A stretch of DNA of 64,000 bases from Mallotus nudiflorus. Lineage: Eukaryota; Streptophyta; Magnoliopsida; Malpighiales; Euphorbiaceae. Each line of letters opens with the position of its first letter. Position 1 is the stretch's first letter. Of this stretch, positions 24,101 to 36,975 are shown one piece after another. Under the pieces are notes generated by a model. That model was not told the origin of the DNA. It made no database searches and saw nothing but the letters and a program-made list of their open reading frames with translations. Both the position numbers and the translations under genes were made by a program. The stretch lies in contig CANTUR010000535.1 of assembly GCA_947683625.1 (NCBI GenBank), positions 124,001 to 188,000 on the forward strand, written 5' to 3'.

Positions 24101-27100
24101 GGCGAGCTGACTTGCGACGTGGTTGTGGTACTGATGTAGATGCAGGCTCAGGTGTTGGAGTTGATTCTTGCAAAGGGTCTAAATGATGGGCACGCCGTTG
24201 ATACACAAAACCTAGTTTAAACGTGGCTGTAGAAGATGATAAAGATGTAGTGAAAAATCAGGTAAAAAAGATGGTGAAGATACGGACGAGGGTTCACTTG
24301 GGAGCATACAAAAATACTGATTTTCAAAGAATATGACATTTCTTGATACTCGTATCCTTTTAGTTGTAGCATCATAGCATTGGAACCCCTTTTGATGAGG
24401 AGCATATCCAAGAAAAGCACACCTAACAGATTGGGCTGACAATTTATGTCATTCGTGTGGAGGTAAATGGACAAAACAAACACAACCAAAAGTGTGGAGA
24501 CCAGAATACTTAGGTTGAGAATGATATAAGCGATAATACAGTGACTCATAATTCAATTTAGGGGCTGGAAGACGATTAATTAAGTAAACTGCAGTGCTAA
24601 GAGCTTCAACCCAAAACCGAGGTGGAATAAATGACTCAAGAAGCAAAGTTCTAACCATGTCAAGAAGATAACGGTTCTTTCTTTCAGCAACACCGTTTTG
24701 TTGTGGAGTGTATGGGCATGACCGTTGAGAAATAATGCCTTTATGTTTGAGAAATTCTTGAAATTTATGACACATGTATTCTCCACCTGAATCTGTTCTT
24801 AAAGCCTTGATGCAGGTGGAAAATTGGGTTTCAATGAATGCCAAGAATAGTATTCTTGAATGGACAAACTTCCTTTCTAATTGAAATCTTCTCGCATCAT
24901 TATCCTGGTTGTACACACGCTTCAAATAATCCCACATTTCTTTGGATGTTTTATATGGTCTAAGATTCAAAAGAATATGAGGCTCTACAGTACCTAAGAT
25001 CCAACTCATGTTATGTGCATCCTTTACTTCCCACTCAGCCCCCTTTGTAACATCTCTAGGTTTAGAATCAGATCCATCAAGATGTCCCCACAATTCTTTT
25101 CCTTTGACATATGTTTGGAACTGAAATTCCCAAGCAAAATAATTCTTTCCCGTAAAACGAGTGCAAAAATACTCAAATTTTTCAGAAGACATGATTGCTA
25201 TAACAAATGATTATACTAAATAAGAAGTGACAAAACCCAACAGCCCACAACAACCCAAATAACCAATGAAAAAAAAAATACAATAATTGAAAACTGAAAC
25301 CCAGATCAACTCAGAATCCTTAACCTAGAAATGACAGAACTAAATCTGAAACTTACAAGATAAAGAAAGCCATGTAATTCAAATTTTGATTACAGGCTCT
25401 AATACCATGACAAAAATAAGACTGATTTGGAAAAGCTGTCCTGCTTTGAGTTTCTTCCCCATTATATATAATTCAAGGCTTAATTACAAGAATCAAATCT
25501 CCTCAATCTAAGTACCTACCAAGAATAGATCTACCCTAAGAAAGGAAATAGAATATACAAGTAAAGTCATATTTACAGCATATAGAAAGCTAAATCAGAT
25601 CCCTAAATTTCAGCATATAATTCAGATGCTAGTCTGTCATGAGAGACAGTTAGCATTGACAATTCATACCTCAATGGTCACTTCTTCAATTGGTTCAAGC
25701 TTCTGACCATTCTCAGTTTTGTACCTGACTCAATACAGGAAGATTGTTCAGGTTGAAAAAAGAAGCACAACTAGAAAAATAACTGTTGAGAAATCATTAC
25801 AGTTACGAATTCTTTCATATTTGGCAGCTATTTCTCAAGCCTTTAAAATCTGCAACTTCCTGGTTGCAAACCCAAGACCTAAACTAACACATTCGCAGTA
25901 GATAATGGTCTTCAATATTGTTTAATATGTGAAACTAAGTAACATGCCTAGAGACATAATCACATGTCATGCAGTACCAAACAAACTGGCAATTATATAA
26001 GATAATGGCATATAAATCTAAGAGCCAAATGCAAAATTGAATAAAATGGTACCCTTTCCCTGGGATTATCTGCTAATGAATAACACCGCAAATCATGCAT
26101 TTCAAAATCCAATGAAGAAATTCAATCAAGTTTTACTCTGTTAACACTGCTGAATATTCAAATGCTAGACTCCTGGCAAATAACAAATTAGATTGGCATA
26201 ATAACTATCTTCCCTGCCCAAATATACAAGAAACTCACATGACTTTAGGTGGTGAGACAGACAGCTCAAACCCTTCACGCCTCATATTCTCAATCAAAAT
26301 ACCTGAAATTATAGCATCAAACTACTTCAACAGATGTGGCAATTCAATAATGTCGAAGGCTTTAATTGTGGGAGGAAGATAAATATGCAGTAACAATTAT
26401 GTTCATTGCAAGAAGTAAACCATAAGAAAAACCATGGTGCAAATTTTAGAGGAACTAACCAAGTTGAAGTTCTCCTCTTCCTTGAACCTCAAATGATTCT
26501 GACAAGCCAGGAATCACATTTATGGCAAGGTTAGTTTCAGCTTCAGACGCTAACCGATATCCAATTTTTCCTCCGGTCAACTATAAATATTTTCAAAGAA
26601 CACCAATTTCATATACAATTTCCAGAAACAAGAGACCCATGGGAAAGTATTATAATATGGTCCAATAGGTTAAGAAAAATTATTAGAGACAATAAGTTGT
26701 AAAGGCACAAAAAATCCACCAATAGTTATAAGCAATCTTTGCTTATCAGCATGCCCGCATTGCATGAAGTGGCTATTCTCAACATTTTAACCCATGTGGC
26801 CACAAGTGCAAGGCTTTTACAGTTGCAGCACATATAATGCGAGCAAACATACTTTAAGACTATTAAGACTAAAAAAAGGAAGAAACCAAGATACCCTACT
26901 AAGGCTGCTAGCTTCTAGTAAAATCAACCGAGGATAGCTGAGTGGGAAGAATACATTTAGGGCAAGGGTGTTTTTCCTCCGTTAAATCTCGTACTATTTA
27001 GATCCTCATAAAGAATTAAGCGGACTCTAGCCTTTTTTAATTTTCTTCTATCTGGTTATACAAATCCATTGGTTTAAGCTATAGATAAAGCATTTTTTTT

Positions 27101-30100
27101 AATAATGTTTTGCAAATTCAACCTGAAAATATGGCCTTATCTACAGATAACATCTTGAATTATTCACAACCCAAGAACAAATTCATAGACATTGCTTACT
27201 AACAGGCATAATGAACAACAAAAAACTGAATTCAACAACATAGAATCAAGTGTTGTGCATATGTAAGCAAATGTGCATAAACACAAGAGCATGCATAACA
27301 TTCATGAAGGAAGACTTACATGAGTGCCATCTCGGCCAGCCAAAGGAGAGTCGTTAACACCAAAAGTCATGGAAATGGTTGGAGGGTCCAACTCAACAGT
27401 TGGTAATGCATTCATAACCTAGATGGTACAATCATCATCAAGCTTAAATAAAAACACAATGACTTGAGACATAAACCAACATGCTACTCAAGTATTAATA
27501 ATCACCATAAACACAAAAAGAACAGGTCCCTATCCAATCATGTGTTGTGGTTAGAGTGAAGGAAAAAAAAAAGGACACATACCAATACAAAATGCCTTTA
27601 CTAAAATTGTAATTCCCATTCTGGCAGAACTACTGGAGATAAAAGCTAAAGCAAAGACAATGTGATGGGTCAGAAAAAGGTTCCACCATTACATGAATTT
27701 CAAGAGTCGAGAATACTGTTCAATTTATTTTAATTGATTTATGTTCTAGGCAGAAGATGACTTGGATGGTATAGCCCTAATTACATCACTTTACTTGAAT
27801 CAACGCACTACACATACTGGTGGCACTATAAGATTACACTTTAGATCCTCAATAGCAATTACTAAAGCTTGGGTTAATTTCATGTCTAAAATCCCTAAAA
27901 GCACAAGTCCAGCTTCAAAGCTAATCCAGCAAAGGAACTTAAAATTACAATTTGGAAGGTTTATAACTGGATAGTTCATCAAATATTGTAATAGAGGACA
28001 AATAAAATACATAAAGATCAAGTTCATTCACAAGATGTGTAAATGATGCCCATTTTCAATTATCAGCTGTTCATCTGGAATATCCTTAGTGGGGGAAAGC
28101 AATAGCAACAGTCACGTGAAGCACAAAGGGAATAAATGTATACTTCAAAGTACATGCATTGGCAGTAGATATGTAGCATATGAACCTGTAAAAATGCTGT
28201 AAATCCATTTAAAGTCTTCGCAGAACTGTGCAAATTGCAATAATGACTAACTTTAATCTGAATAAGATACTAGGAAATCATCTCAATCTTATCATTGCCA
28301 TGTCTTCATGTATGCTATTAAAAAGAGAAGAACGTGAACATAATCTGCCAGACTAGGTATAAAACAAACAATTAAGAAATATGCAGCTGGCTTATTGAAG
28401 TTATTTTTCCAATGAAAAAGAGTTATGAAGAGCACATGAAAAAAGAATATTATTCTCCATGCAGAGAAGGAAGCTACAACGCATACCTCCACGTTTGCTA
28501 CTGTATGGCCTATTGATGGAGTTGTCATCCCAGCCATCGATACTATATCACCAGCTCCTGCACTATCAATGAGAACCATGCTTGTGCCTTTCTTTTTCAT
28601 TAGCTTCAGAACCTACAAGATAAAAGATGAATGAGTTTTTCACAGTCCAATCACAGAACTGCTTACAGAAGAGCAGGGCAAATCACTAGTATAGAAGGGT
28701 CATTATCTCATAATTATAAAAGTTAGGCATCTTAGGCATTCAATTTTAGCCATAAAAAATGCTGTTATGTTTGTAATATATAGTAGTAGTCAAAGTGATG
28801 CTTTAAGCATAATAAATGAGGTACATCTAGAGCACATGGTGGATAGAAATTGTTCTCAAAAGTAAGAAATGAAACGGAAGATTAAAATAGAAATCTAAAT
28901 TAATATTGGTTATCATTGGGTACAAATCCTGATAGTTTATCGTGAAAAGCTGTTTATGAATTAACTTTGATAGAAGTATGTGGCTAAAACAAAAGTAATA
29001 TCTAAGTAGCAATCTATGGCAATATTCTGTATTCTTTAAAATTTTATTTAAGCAATTGAAGTTTTCATTGAGACCACCAGAAGTGAAGCTTTTAGCTCGG
29101 ACTGAAACATCAAACTACAACCTGACTCTCTATAGAACAGGATGAAGCAGGAATTATCCACATAATTCAACTTAAATTAGGTGAGACAGTCCTTATGTGA
29201 AATTCATAGCATTGATTTAATATCATTTCAATTAAGATGCCAACCTTTCCTTCTTCAATCTTCTCAACACCAGAATCTGTAACACGCAGTCCATGTATTC
29301 TGTCCCCAACATGGATGACTCCAGCAGCAACACGTCCAGTTAGGATCCGCCCAAGATAGAAGTCTCGTTCCATCATGGAAACCTAGAATGATAATTATCA
29401 GTCTCTTCTAAAAGTAAGTGAGAAAAATGAAAAAAAAAAAAAAGAATGAGAGAGAACGAGGGGGAGCAGAGCAATAATAGTAGAGAAATGATAATATTTG
29501 AAGCAATCTGTTAGCATGCAACATCACAAAGTGCTTACAAAATGACAAACTCTTCAAGCAACCTTGTTAAATACTTGGCCATGAGCAGTTTAGAAGGAAG
29601 CAACCTCCTCAGTGAGGTTTGTAAATATTTTGCTCTTTCATTATCAATAAGATCCATGCATTTTCTGTGCAATCCTTATTAATGGGATTTGAAATGTGTG
29701 CTTCTCCAAGATTTGATGCCTAATAATCCTAGCTCACAATGCTAGGTCATATACCATGGGAAATTCTAAAGACCCTGGCCTGGTGGGAACTTATGCCATC
29801 TATGTATTTCCACCTTAATCAGTATTATATTTTCTTGCAGCTTTCAACTATTCTTTCTTCTGGCAAACTGCCACCATGTCAATAACCAAGTAACAGCTGC
29901 TTAATTATGCAATATAGCTGCAAAATCTTCAAATCCCAGATTTTTAAACCACAGACCTGTGACAGTACCTAATCCTAATTCTGCATGTCACTGAGTTGAA
30001 GATCATACCCATCATATTTTTTTGACGGTTTCTCCTATATTTTCTTCAAGGGCTAGGCTATCCACAAAAAAGTTTTAGTATCATATCTAAATACTAAGCT

Positions 30101-32487
30101 ACCTACATTAGTTCTAGATTCAGAACCCCAACATAACTTTTTTCCTACATTTAATACAAGAGAAACCAGCAAAATTAAGTAACTTCTTAGGTTTAAGTAT
30201 ATCTAAACGAGGATAAATAAACTATATTAATGAACAGACAACAGACCATATTTTGAATGCCTATAGATCTTGATAGCATATGTGGGACCAAGCAAAAATA
30301 GGCAGCAAACACATGGGCATGTGCACTCAGCCTGTCAGCCATGCAAACATGCAAGTGTGCATTAAAACATAAACACACATGTGACTGCACGCTCTAGCAT
30401 TCTACTGGAACCAACAGTGTTGAACACCTACCAGCATTTGAAAAGGTGCATCAAGACTTGCTTTTGGTGATGGAACATGTCTTATGATGGTATCAAGCAA
30501 CTGTGACATATTTTTTGCATCATCAGGAGGATCTTTAGTGAAGGTTGAGGATGCCCACCCTTCTTTGGCAGATGCATAAAGAACAGGAAAATCAAGCTGC
30601 TCCTCTAAAACAAACATAAGATACAGTTATTAAACTCTGACTTCCACAAGTTCATCAATAAAGCAGGTAAGCAACTGCTGAAGGATCTCAAATCAATAAG
30701 GTTTCAATTTTCTATATTGTTTTTTCACCTGTGGCACCAAGATTTGCAAATAGATCAAAAACGAGACTCTCAACTTCATTACACCTCTCTTCAGACACTG
30801 CATGGAGGATGACAAAGAACGTGAGGCCAATTCTGAATGATATATATTTGTCATATCACAAACTTCACTTGAGAGAGTTTTAATCTTCTATACAAATGCA
30901 ATTGACAAGGAATACATAAGCAATTCCACACAGTTGGCCAGCATAATTACTCTATACATAGTGTTTCTCAAAAGTGAAATTGACAAATATCGCTCCAAAC
31001 ACAAAATAACCAATAGTACAAATTTGAAGTTGGTGGAAAGTGTACATAGTACACCACATTAGTAGAGAATATAATGTAGAAATACTATGAAAATAACAAT
31101 AATAATATAGTATGACAAACTATGAAAGGACAGATGAAACATAAAGTATATACATAAACAGTAAGAGTTTGGCACTTCAATTTTCTTTTTCTAATTTTGG
31201 AGCTCAATATTTTGCCTCCAACCAAAAGAGCATGTCATCGCATGGCAATTCACTCTTCATAAACCAAGAATAGAAAAATTAGAAGAAATACCTGCAGGCC
31301 TATCTACTTTGTTTAGGAGTAGAATAGGGTGCAGCCCATATTTCAATGCCTTAGCAAGAACAAATTTTGTCTGCGCAAGTGGGCCTTCACCAGCATCTAC
31401 AACTAAAATTGCTCCTTCAACCATCCCAACAACCCGCTCAACCTATGATAATCAAAATGAAAATAGTGCAAAGTTAAATGCATGAATCCCATACTGATTC
31501 AAAAAGTAGCAGTCTAGTTCCTAAACTGAATAGAGCTAACCTTCAGCTGAAAGTATTGCAAATCAACCACTTCCACATCTAAATTAATTCATAATTCCTT
31601 TTTCTCCTCCTCAAGTGCCTTATAAAAGGACCATATAATAGCATCCAGAAAGCAAGATAAACTTTATCACATTTCAACTGTACATATTGATGTGATAAAT
31701 ATAGCCACTTCCTATGATCAAATACATAACGTACAAACTTCTGGTACATTTATTATTAAGCTGCACTTCAGTAGTCTAATACAATAAACTCTTTAAGCCC
31801 AAATCAATAAAATGAGTTTCATTCCTTCTTTGAAAAAATCATCTTTTTCAGTTCAGAGACATGCAAAAGAAAAAAAAAATAAAAAAATCAAAAGGAGATT
31901 CATACTTCACCACCAAAATCAGCATGTCCAGGTGTATCAACCATGTTTAGCTCGTTCTCTTTCCATGAAACTGATGTAACCTGCATACATACAATTAATT
32001 GCTTCATCAGATACTATAAATTTCAGTGAAAACAAGAAGTTGCATAATTAAATCAAAATTCAAAAACCCACTAAAAGAACACTTCTTTGAACTAGTAAAA
32101 ATTCTTGCTTTATGACAAAATTTATGAATTTCAAAAAAAAAAAAGGCAACGAACCTTGGAAGCAATAGTGATGCCACGCTCACGCTCAAGGCTAATGGAA
32201 TCCATGGCACGCTCGTGAGGTATATCAGCGCCACACTGCCTTAATAAACGGTCCATGAGTGTTGTTTTGCCGTGATCCACATGAGCTATCACTGCTACAT
32301 TTCGTAGCCGGCTTGGGTCCAAGGAGGAGGAATTCGGCGATACTGAAGAGGTGGCGGCGGCGGCGGCGGCCGTGGCAGAAGCCGCCGAGAAAGGGCGAGT
32401 GATACCAGCGGCGGGTGGGAGAAGAAAAGAAGAAGAAATAGATTTTCTGGTGGAGGAACAGAGATAGCGAAGCAAAGGACCCGCCAT
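18175..32487 (-). CDS. Organelle-type TypA/BipA translational GTPase, 669 aa, 19 exons
   Basis: Exons on the minus strand: 32487-32155, 31980-31906, 31442-31292, 30797-30729, 30604-30432, 29382-29245, 28612-28487, 27418-27320, 26580-26460, 26302-26239, 25724-25670, 22164-22040, 21068-20995, 20793-20744, 20118-20032, 19171-19121, 19035-18952, 18528-18478, 18258-18175. All junctions are GT-AG and phases match; the total is 2,010 bases. The Ser/Ala/Arg-rich residues 1-55 look like an organelle targeting peptide. GTPase motifs are AHVDHGKT (68-75), RGITI (104-108), DTPGH (126-130), NKVD (180-183) and SAKEG (221-225). EF-G-like middle domains and the BipA C-terminal domain follow. BipA is a ribosome-binding GTPase for ribosome assembly and stress adaptation. 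The sequence resembles the Arabidopsis EMB2785-type paralogue (my recollection), so it may be essential. Intron 11 carries a copia element. Confidence 0.93.
22236..22489 (-). repeat. 3' LTR of the copia element
   Basis: 254 bp with TG...CA ends. It matches 25408-25661 except for four substitutions, in the 'ttacacgaatc', 'ctccttaatc' and 'atatggaacgc' contexts. It lies next to the polypurine tract. Confidence 0.97.
22497..24206 (-). pseudogene. Copia reverse transcriptase-RNase H ORF, intact frame
   Basis: This 569-codon open frame holds the copia RT (QMDVKNAFLRGEL near residues 165-177, YVDDIIITGSD near 250-260) and RNase H (SDADWAGCLDTRRSTSG, SSTEAEYRAM). It ends at the polypurine tract. 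It is separated from the upstream integrase frame (24212-24442) by a frameshift near 24210. The domain block is complete but is cut off from a full polyprotein, so I call it a pseudogene. As part of an intron it is transcribed with the host gene. Confidence 0.9.
24449..25192 (-). pseudogene. Copia gag-integrase fusion ORF (internal deletion derivative)
   Basis: This 247-codon frame starts with a copia gag N-terminus (residues about 1-107: YFAWEFQFQTYVKGKELW, then KTSKEMWDYLKRVYNQ). It passes directly into the integrase core (from about residue 118: TQFSTCIKALRTDSGGEY, then CPYTPQQNGVAERKNRYLLD). The rest of gag, the zinc knuckle, the aspartic protease and the integrase zinc-binding domain are absent. 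The join is in frame, so it arose from a deletion. The frame ends at a TGA where the integrase reading frame continues, most simply a nonsense change. It could not supply protease or full integrase. Confidence 0.88.
25408..25661 (-). repeat. 5' LTR of the copia element
   Basis: 254 bp, TG...CA ends. The outer edge is followed by the ATTCA duplication and then by the splice donor of exon 11 (donor bases 25664-25669, exon edge 25670). The inner edge meets the primer-binding site. Confidence 0.97.
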
Positions 32488-32855
32488 TTCTGTTACCCAA
32501 AATGGCACTGAGAATTGAATTGATTTTCAATTCTTTACGTTCGATTTCACTTCAATTGTTTTTTTTTTTTTTTTCCTGAGGTTTTTGGTTACATGTGATG
32601 TGGTATGGACGTCATGTGGTAGCGTTTAATGAAGATTACTAATGGTTCTTTTTCAGATTACGAATGGTTGTTTAAAAACTATAGATTTTTGTCCTTTACA
32701 GTCTACCGGCACAATGGATTGAGATTATAGGATCGATTGTTCACTCCCTTAACTTTTTAATTGTTAAAAAAAAATAAAAACTATAAATTAATAAATTAAG
32801 ATAATAAATTATAAAAAAAGTCATACTTAAAATTTCTTAAAAATGAGATAAATAA
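32488..32855. promoter_or_regulatory. Upstream region of the TypA-like gene
   Basis: 370 bases between the start codon at 32487 and the LINE tail at 32856. The sense strand shows an A-rich tract (T-run at about 32558-32575 on the plus strand) and a GACGTCAT motif with an ACGT core near 32608. No clear TATA box was placed. The promoter is therefore limited upstream by a retrotransposon. Confidence 0.4.
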
Positions 32856-33062
32856 TTTTTTTTTTTTTTGAAACTAACTAGAAATGCATTAGCTTAAATC
32901 AAAACAAAGTACATCATGAAGAAAAGGAGAAGAGATCAACCACTCCCCTTGACTAGACATAGAAACTGCTACTCTAGCTATAGAGTGAGCAACATAAATC
33001 GTTTATCGCTTTATAAAAGTCGAATGACTATCATGCAGTTGTTGGAACAACGACCTGCAATC

Positions 33063-33254
33063 TTAAACTAGAATCCCTACAGGGGATAAATCAACCACTA
33101 ACGTGCTTAAAGCCTGAACCAACAGTAAGCAATCAGTTTCAATAATTACTGGAGCCATGTTATTCTTAATCAACCAGTTCAATGTTGTTTTAAGAGAAAA
33201 TGCTTCAGCAAGCAAAGGATCAAACTGACCTTTCTTACAATTATAGAGCGCCAT
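33063..33254 (-). pseudogene. LINE 3' end: RNase H-like (RVT_3) remnant
   Basis: The 63-codon frame contains LLAEAFSLKTTLNWLI and IIETDCLLLVQALS, typical of the RNase H-like C-terminus of plant LINE ORF2. Upstream, to 33543, the minus strand reads an ILWFLRRNRND-type segment that normally precedes it. It is followed by the poly-A tail at 32869-32856. Confidence 0.85.
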
Positions 33255-34132
33255 CTAAAAAGTACCAATAGAGTCCCTAACCACACAATCAAGTCTAATG
33301 CATGGAACCTCTCGATTCACACTAGCATTAATATTGCATTTAAAAATATCAGAGACTCCATTTTTCGTTGTGAATAGAACTGGACTGACGGACAGCAGAT
33401 CTCTTCTTTAACATGACCTCCTGCCATTACTCTTGAAGCAACTTCGCTTCTCTCAAAAGGTAAACAACAGGACAGGAAGATCTTCTCCAAACTTTGTCGT
33501 TTCTATTCCTCCGTAGGAACCACAAAATATTTGCTATTAAACTCGAGGTATATGACCGGTATTAGAGAATGATTAGTTATAAGGTCCCTGAAATTCGTAG
33601 TTTATCTTAAAGAAAAGAAAAAAAGAATTTTCAAATTTAAAATTTTATTTTATATCTTAACACATTATCAAATTAATTTTTTTAAAAATAAATATAATCG
33701 TACGCATTATAAAATGTTCTTCATCATTAAATATCATAAATCAATTTTTAACGAGATTTATTAAAACTCTAATACATATGTATATTTAAATTATAAAAAT
33801 TGATAGTACACACTACTGCAGTATTTTAGAGTTACTACTACAATACAGTTCACAATAATCTACATAATATAACCGATGATAAAGAAATCCGACGTAGAGG
33901 CGGTTTAAGGCCGAACTCCCAAGTTCCTAAAAAAAATAGACTGAGGGGAATCAGACCTCATTGAGTAAGTTAATAAAAAGAGTTGTACGGTTTGAAAACA
34001 TTTTTGAAAACCATATAGTTATAGTGAAAATAATTTATAATGTATAGATATAGCTTTTTAAAAATCTCGGTGGAACCCTAAACCTAAATTTCTAAATGGC
34101 CAACTGAGCTCACTTAATCCAACTAGACTGCC

Positions 34133-34320
34133 GATCCCCGAGAGTAAAGGCATCAACCGAGACACCAAGTTGTAGTCATCCACTTAATCCAAACACATGG
34201 CATTGGCGATCCCCGAGAGCTAAGGCATCCACCGAGGCACCCATCCCAGTCCATTATTAACTTTCCAATCACTGGTAGTCCCCGAGAGCAAAGGCTTCCA
34301 CCGAGGCACCCGTCCCAGTT
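34133..34320 (-). repeat. LTR subrepeats, three units of about 70 bp
   Basis: The motif 'gatccccgagag.(t)aaaggcatc(c/a)accgag(g/a)cacc' starts at 34133, 34208 and, as 'agtccccgagag', at 34276. Each is followed by a 'cccagt' or 'gtagtc' segment. Confidence 0.85.
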
Positions 34321-36413
34321 TATATCCACAAGTCATACATATATCGGATTTATCTCTCAATCTCTACCATGTGCACACAGTCCTGGTGAAACCCACCAGG
34401 TAGCCCGTTTTACCAAAATTTCTCAAAATTGAGTTTAAATAAATAAAATGCATTTAAATCTTAAATAGTGGCATTTAAATTAAATAAATCATATAATAAA
34501 TATTAAAAATATGAACGCATGCATTTTTAAATAAAACACACGCACATATCAATTTATCAACTTACAGGATAAACGAGAAGACTGATGATCACGCGTTTGC
34601 CTCGATCCAACAGCTTCCGCTCCGGTATTCTCTAAAAAGAATAACAGACCTATTTTAAAAACACGTCTATGGAATTAAAATCGAAAATCTATAGAAATAA
34701 CGAAATTCTAGACTGACTCGAGGAAGACTGGATAAGACTCGATAGATAGGGAAAACCCTAATTAATGCTAGGAATTTACGAAAAATGTCACGTTGTATAA
34801 GAAAATCTATTGAAATTTCGGTAGAGTCTCCTTTGTAAAACAGACATCTCTCTACCATAGTAGAGTCATTCCTGCATAGAAAATACACTTCTAGTATTCA
34901 CAGACATTCACATTCGAGTCGGGCTTCCAGAACTACACTTAGCCCCTACCGAGATCACAACTCAACCGACACAAAATTAAATCATTTATTTCCCAAAAAT
35001 ACACATTATATATAGACATCAATAGATTATAAAATCATCTCTCATTAAAGCTTAAAAAAAATTTCACAAACATATAAATATATATAATATTTAGAAATGA
35101 TATTCAAAATTAACTTTACTTAATTATAAATACCTATAAATTTATACAAATCCTCTAAATCTCTTAAATATTAATAAAACCAATTAAAATATATACTTAA
35201 CTATAATAAGCATAAAGTTTCATATTTACCCATATAATAATAAAAATTACACATAATATTCAAAAATAATACATAATATATTATTTTAAATTAATTTTAA
35301 AAAATTAGTGTTAATTAGTCTAAAATAGTAAATAATTTGTAAAAATCCTTTTAAATTCCTTAATTATTATTAAAACCAACCACAATTTATTATTTAATTA
35401 TAATTAACACAAAATTACGTTCTACCCCTATAATATATAAACTTACATAATACACTATTATTACTCAAAAATTCCCTAAAAATTATGCAAATACCTAAAA
35501 ATTATTTTCTCAACATTAAACTTCTTAATATAATTAAAAACATAAAATTAACTCATAATTTCTTCCAAAATATAAATTTAACCTAATTATTCACATTTGA
35601 CATAAACTTAAAATAATTATAAAAATAGTATAAAAATCACAAAAACCATAAATTAAGTTCTAAAATTAATAACACCTAATAATAATACCAATTATCAAAA
35701 TTTCCTAATTTTTTTAACAATTAATTTTTGAAATTAATAAAATATTAATAAAATACCCCAAAATTCAAAAAAATCACAATTAACTCAATAATTTTCTATA
35801 ATCTTAAATAAAATCAAAATACTAAAAATAATTAACAATAATTTACTCTAATCACTAATTAACTCAAAGAAAAATCAAATAAAATCAAATAAAATTCTGT
35901 AAAATCAAGAAAATCAAAATAATATATAAAAATTAAATTTAAACCTCTAACTTAGCAGAATTTATCATCTAACTTAAAATAATTGAAGATTAACACATAA
36001 ACTAACTCAGACAACCAGAAAACAACCTAGAAACAACTAGAAAATGACTCTGCACAACTCACCTTCAACCTCACTTTCCGACGTCGAAAATGGATGGCAG
36101 AGGTGAGGCTTGATGTCGACCGATGCTTGAGGAGGTGAGGAAGGTTGAGGGAGCAATGGTGGCGCCGATCTAGCTCTGACAAAGGTGAGGAAGCTTCAAA
36201 CTATGAGGAAGAAAGCAACCAGAGGAAGAGAAGAGAAAAGGAAGTTGCTGGCGGCGGTGATGGCTTCTCCGAGGACTGAGACACGCCAAAGGGAGAGGGT
36301 AAACGGTAGTGATGGTGGTGGATGGAGAGGAGGCAGCAACTGTTGGGTGGTTTTGTTGGGTATGTCTGGTTTGTTTTGTTTTTTTTTTCTTTGGGTGAGT
36401 TTTTCTTCCTTTC

Positions 36414-36416
<3 letters not shown>

Positions 36417-36506
<90 letters not shown>
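36417..36506. repeat. (TA)n microsatellite, about 90 bp
   Basis: About 45 uninterrupted TA repeats within the LTR. The frames that read across it as Ile-Tyr repeats are artefacts. A shorter TA run at 36706-36721 follows. Confidence 0.97.
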
Positions 36507-36511
<5 letters not shown>

Positions 36512-36690
36512 AGTTACTTTATATTAAAACATTATATTATAATATTATACATTAATTCTCCACCACACACATGCACATTGTACATATACATATATATACA
36601 CACACACACAAGCATACTACATACATATATACATGTATTTACACAATAATAAATTAATACATACACATAAAATAATAATTAAACCCTAAT

Positions 36691-36722
<32 letters not shown>

Positions 36723-36975
36723 CATCGTAACACATAAAATAACTATGAAATTAATGTAGTTTAAAATAATAATAATAAACAATGTCATTTTAAATAATAA
36801 AGTAATACTCACATATAATACTTTCATTAGTTAATAACCCTAAAATAATATTAACATAAATATATCTTAATTAAATAGCAAAATAATTAAAAATTGTATA
36901 ATATAATTTAAAATTATTTATTACTAACAAAATCCAAAAATTACTTTATTTAAATAAAAATGTAGGGTATTACAT

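Larger units (their letters stand above)
22236..25661 (-). mobile_element. Ty1/copia LTR retrotransposon in intron 11 of the TypA-like gene
   Basis: Two 254-bp LTRs (22236-22489 and 25408-25661) differ at four sites that I could count. The element is flanked by a perfect 5-bp duplication, ATTCA, at 22231-22235 and 25662-25666. The primer-binding site next to the right (5') LTR reads TGGTATTAGAGC on the minus strand (plus coordinates 25396-25407), one mismatch from the initiator-Met tRNA end. A polypurine tract, complement of TCCCCCCT, lies at 22490-22497. The element is 3.4 kb, short for a copia of about 5 kb, because the middle of gag-pol is deleted. It has the same orientation as the host gene and sits only 8 bases inside the intron. 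Confidence 0.97.
33545..36974 (-). mobile_element. Gypsy-family LTR, about 3.4 kb, right edge intact, left edge truncated
   Basis: The minus-strand start TGTAATACCC at 36974 is a normal LTR edge. The opposite end resembles the solo LTR at 46336 ('gaggtatatgac.gg.attag.gaatga') but lacks its terminal 10-15 bases and runs straight into LINE sequence. There is no target duplication: the bases after 36974 are TCTAC, and these do not occur before 33545. It carries subrepeats at 34133-34320, a GC-rich island at about 36080-36400 and a long TA microsatellite. It abuts a gypsy integrase frame that is cut off at 36975. No host gene is present. Confidence 0.7.

Noticed and set aside
32487..32508. Upstream in-frame ATG (MPFWVTEM) for the TypA-like gene
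   Set aside because: The second Met (MAGPLLRYLC) gives a standard targeting-peptide start. The first adds seven residues of no clear use. It cannot be fully excluded.
34133..34320. Possible CRISPR-like spacing of repeats
   Set aside because: Only three diverged units inside a plant LTR. They are LTR subrepeats.
36185..36649. Frame with long Ile-Tyr repeat
   Set aside because: It reads through a TA microsatellite and the GC-rich island of an LTR.
33545..36974. 3' LTR of the Tekay-like gypsy
   Set aside because: Its end resembles the solo LTR at 46336 rather than the gypsy's own 5' LTR at 45252, and it joins the integrase frame in mid-domain without a polypurine tract.
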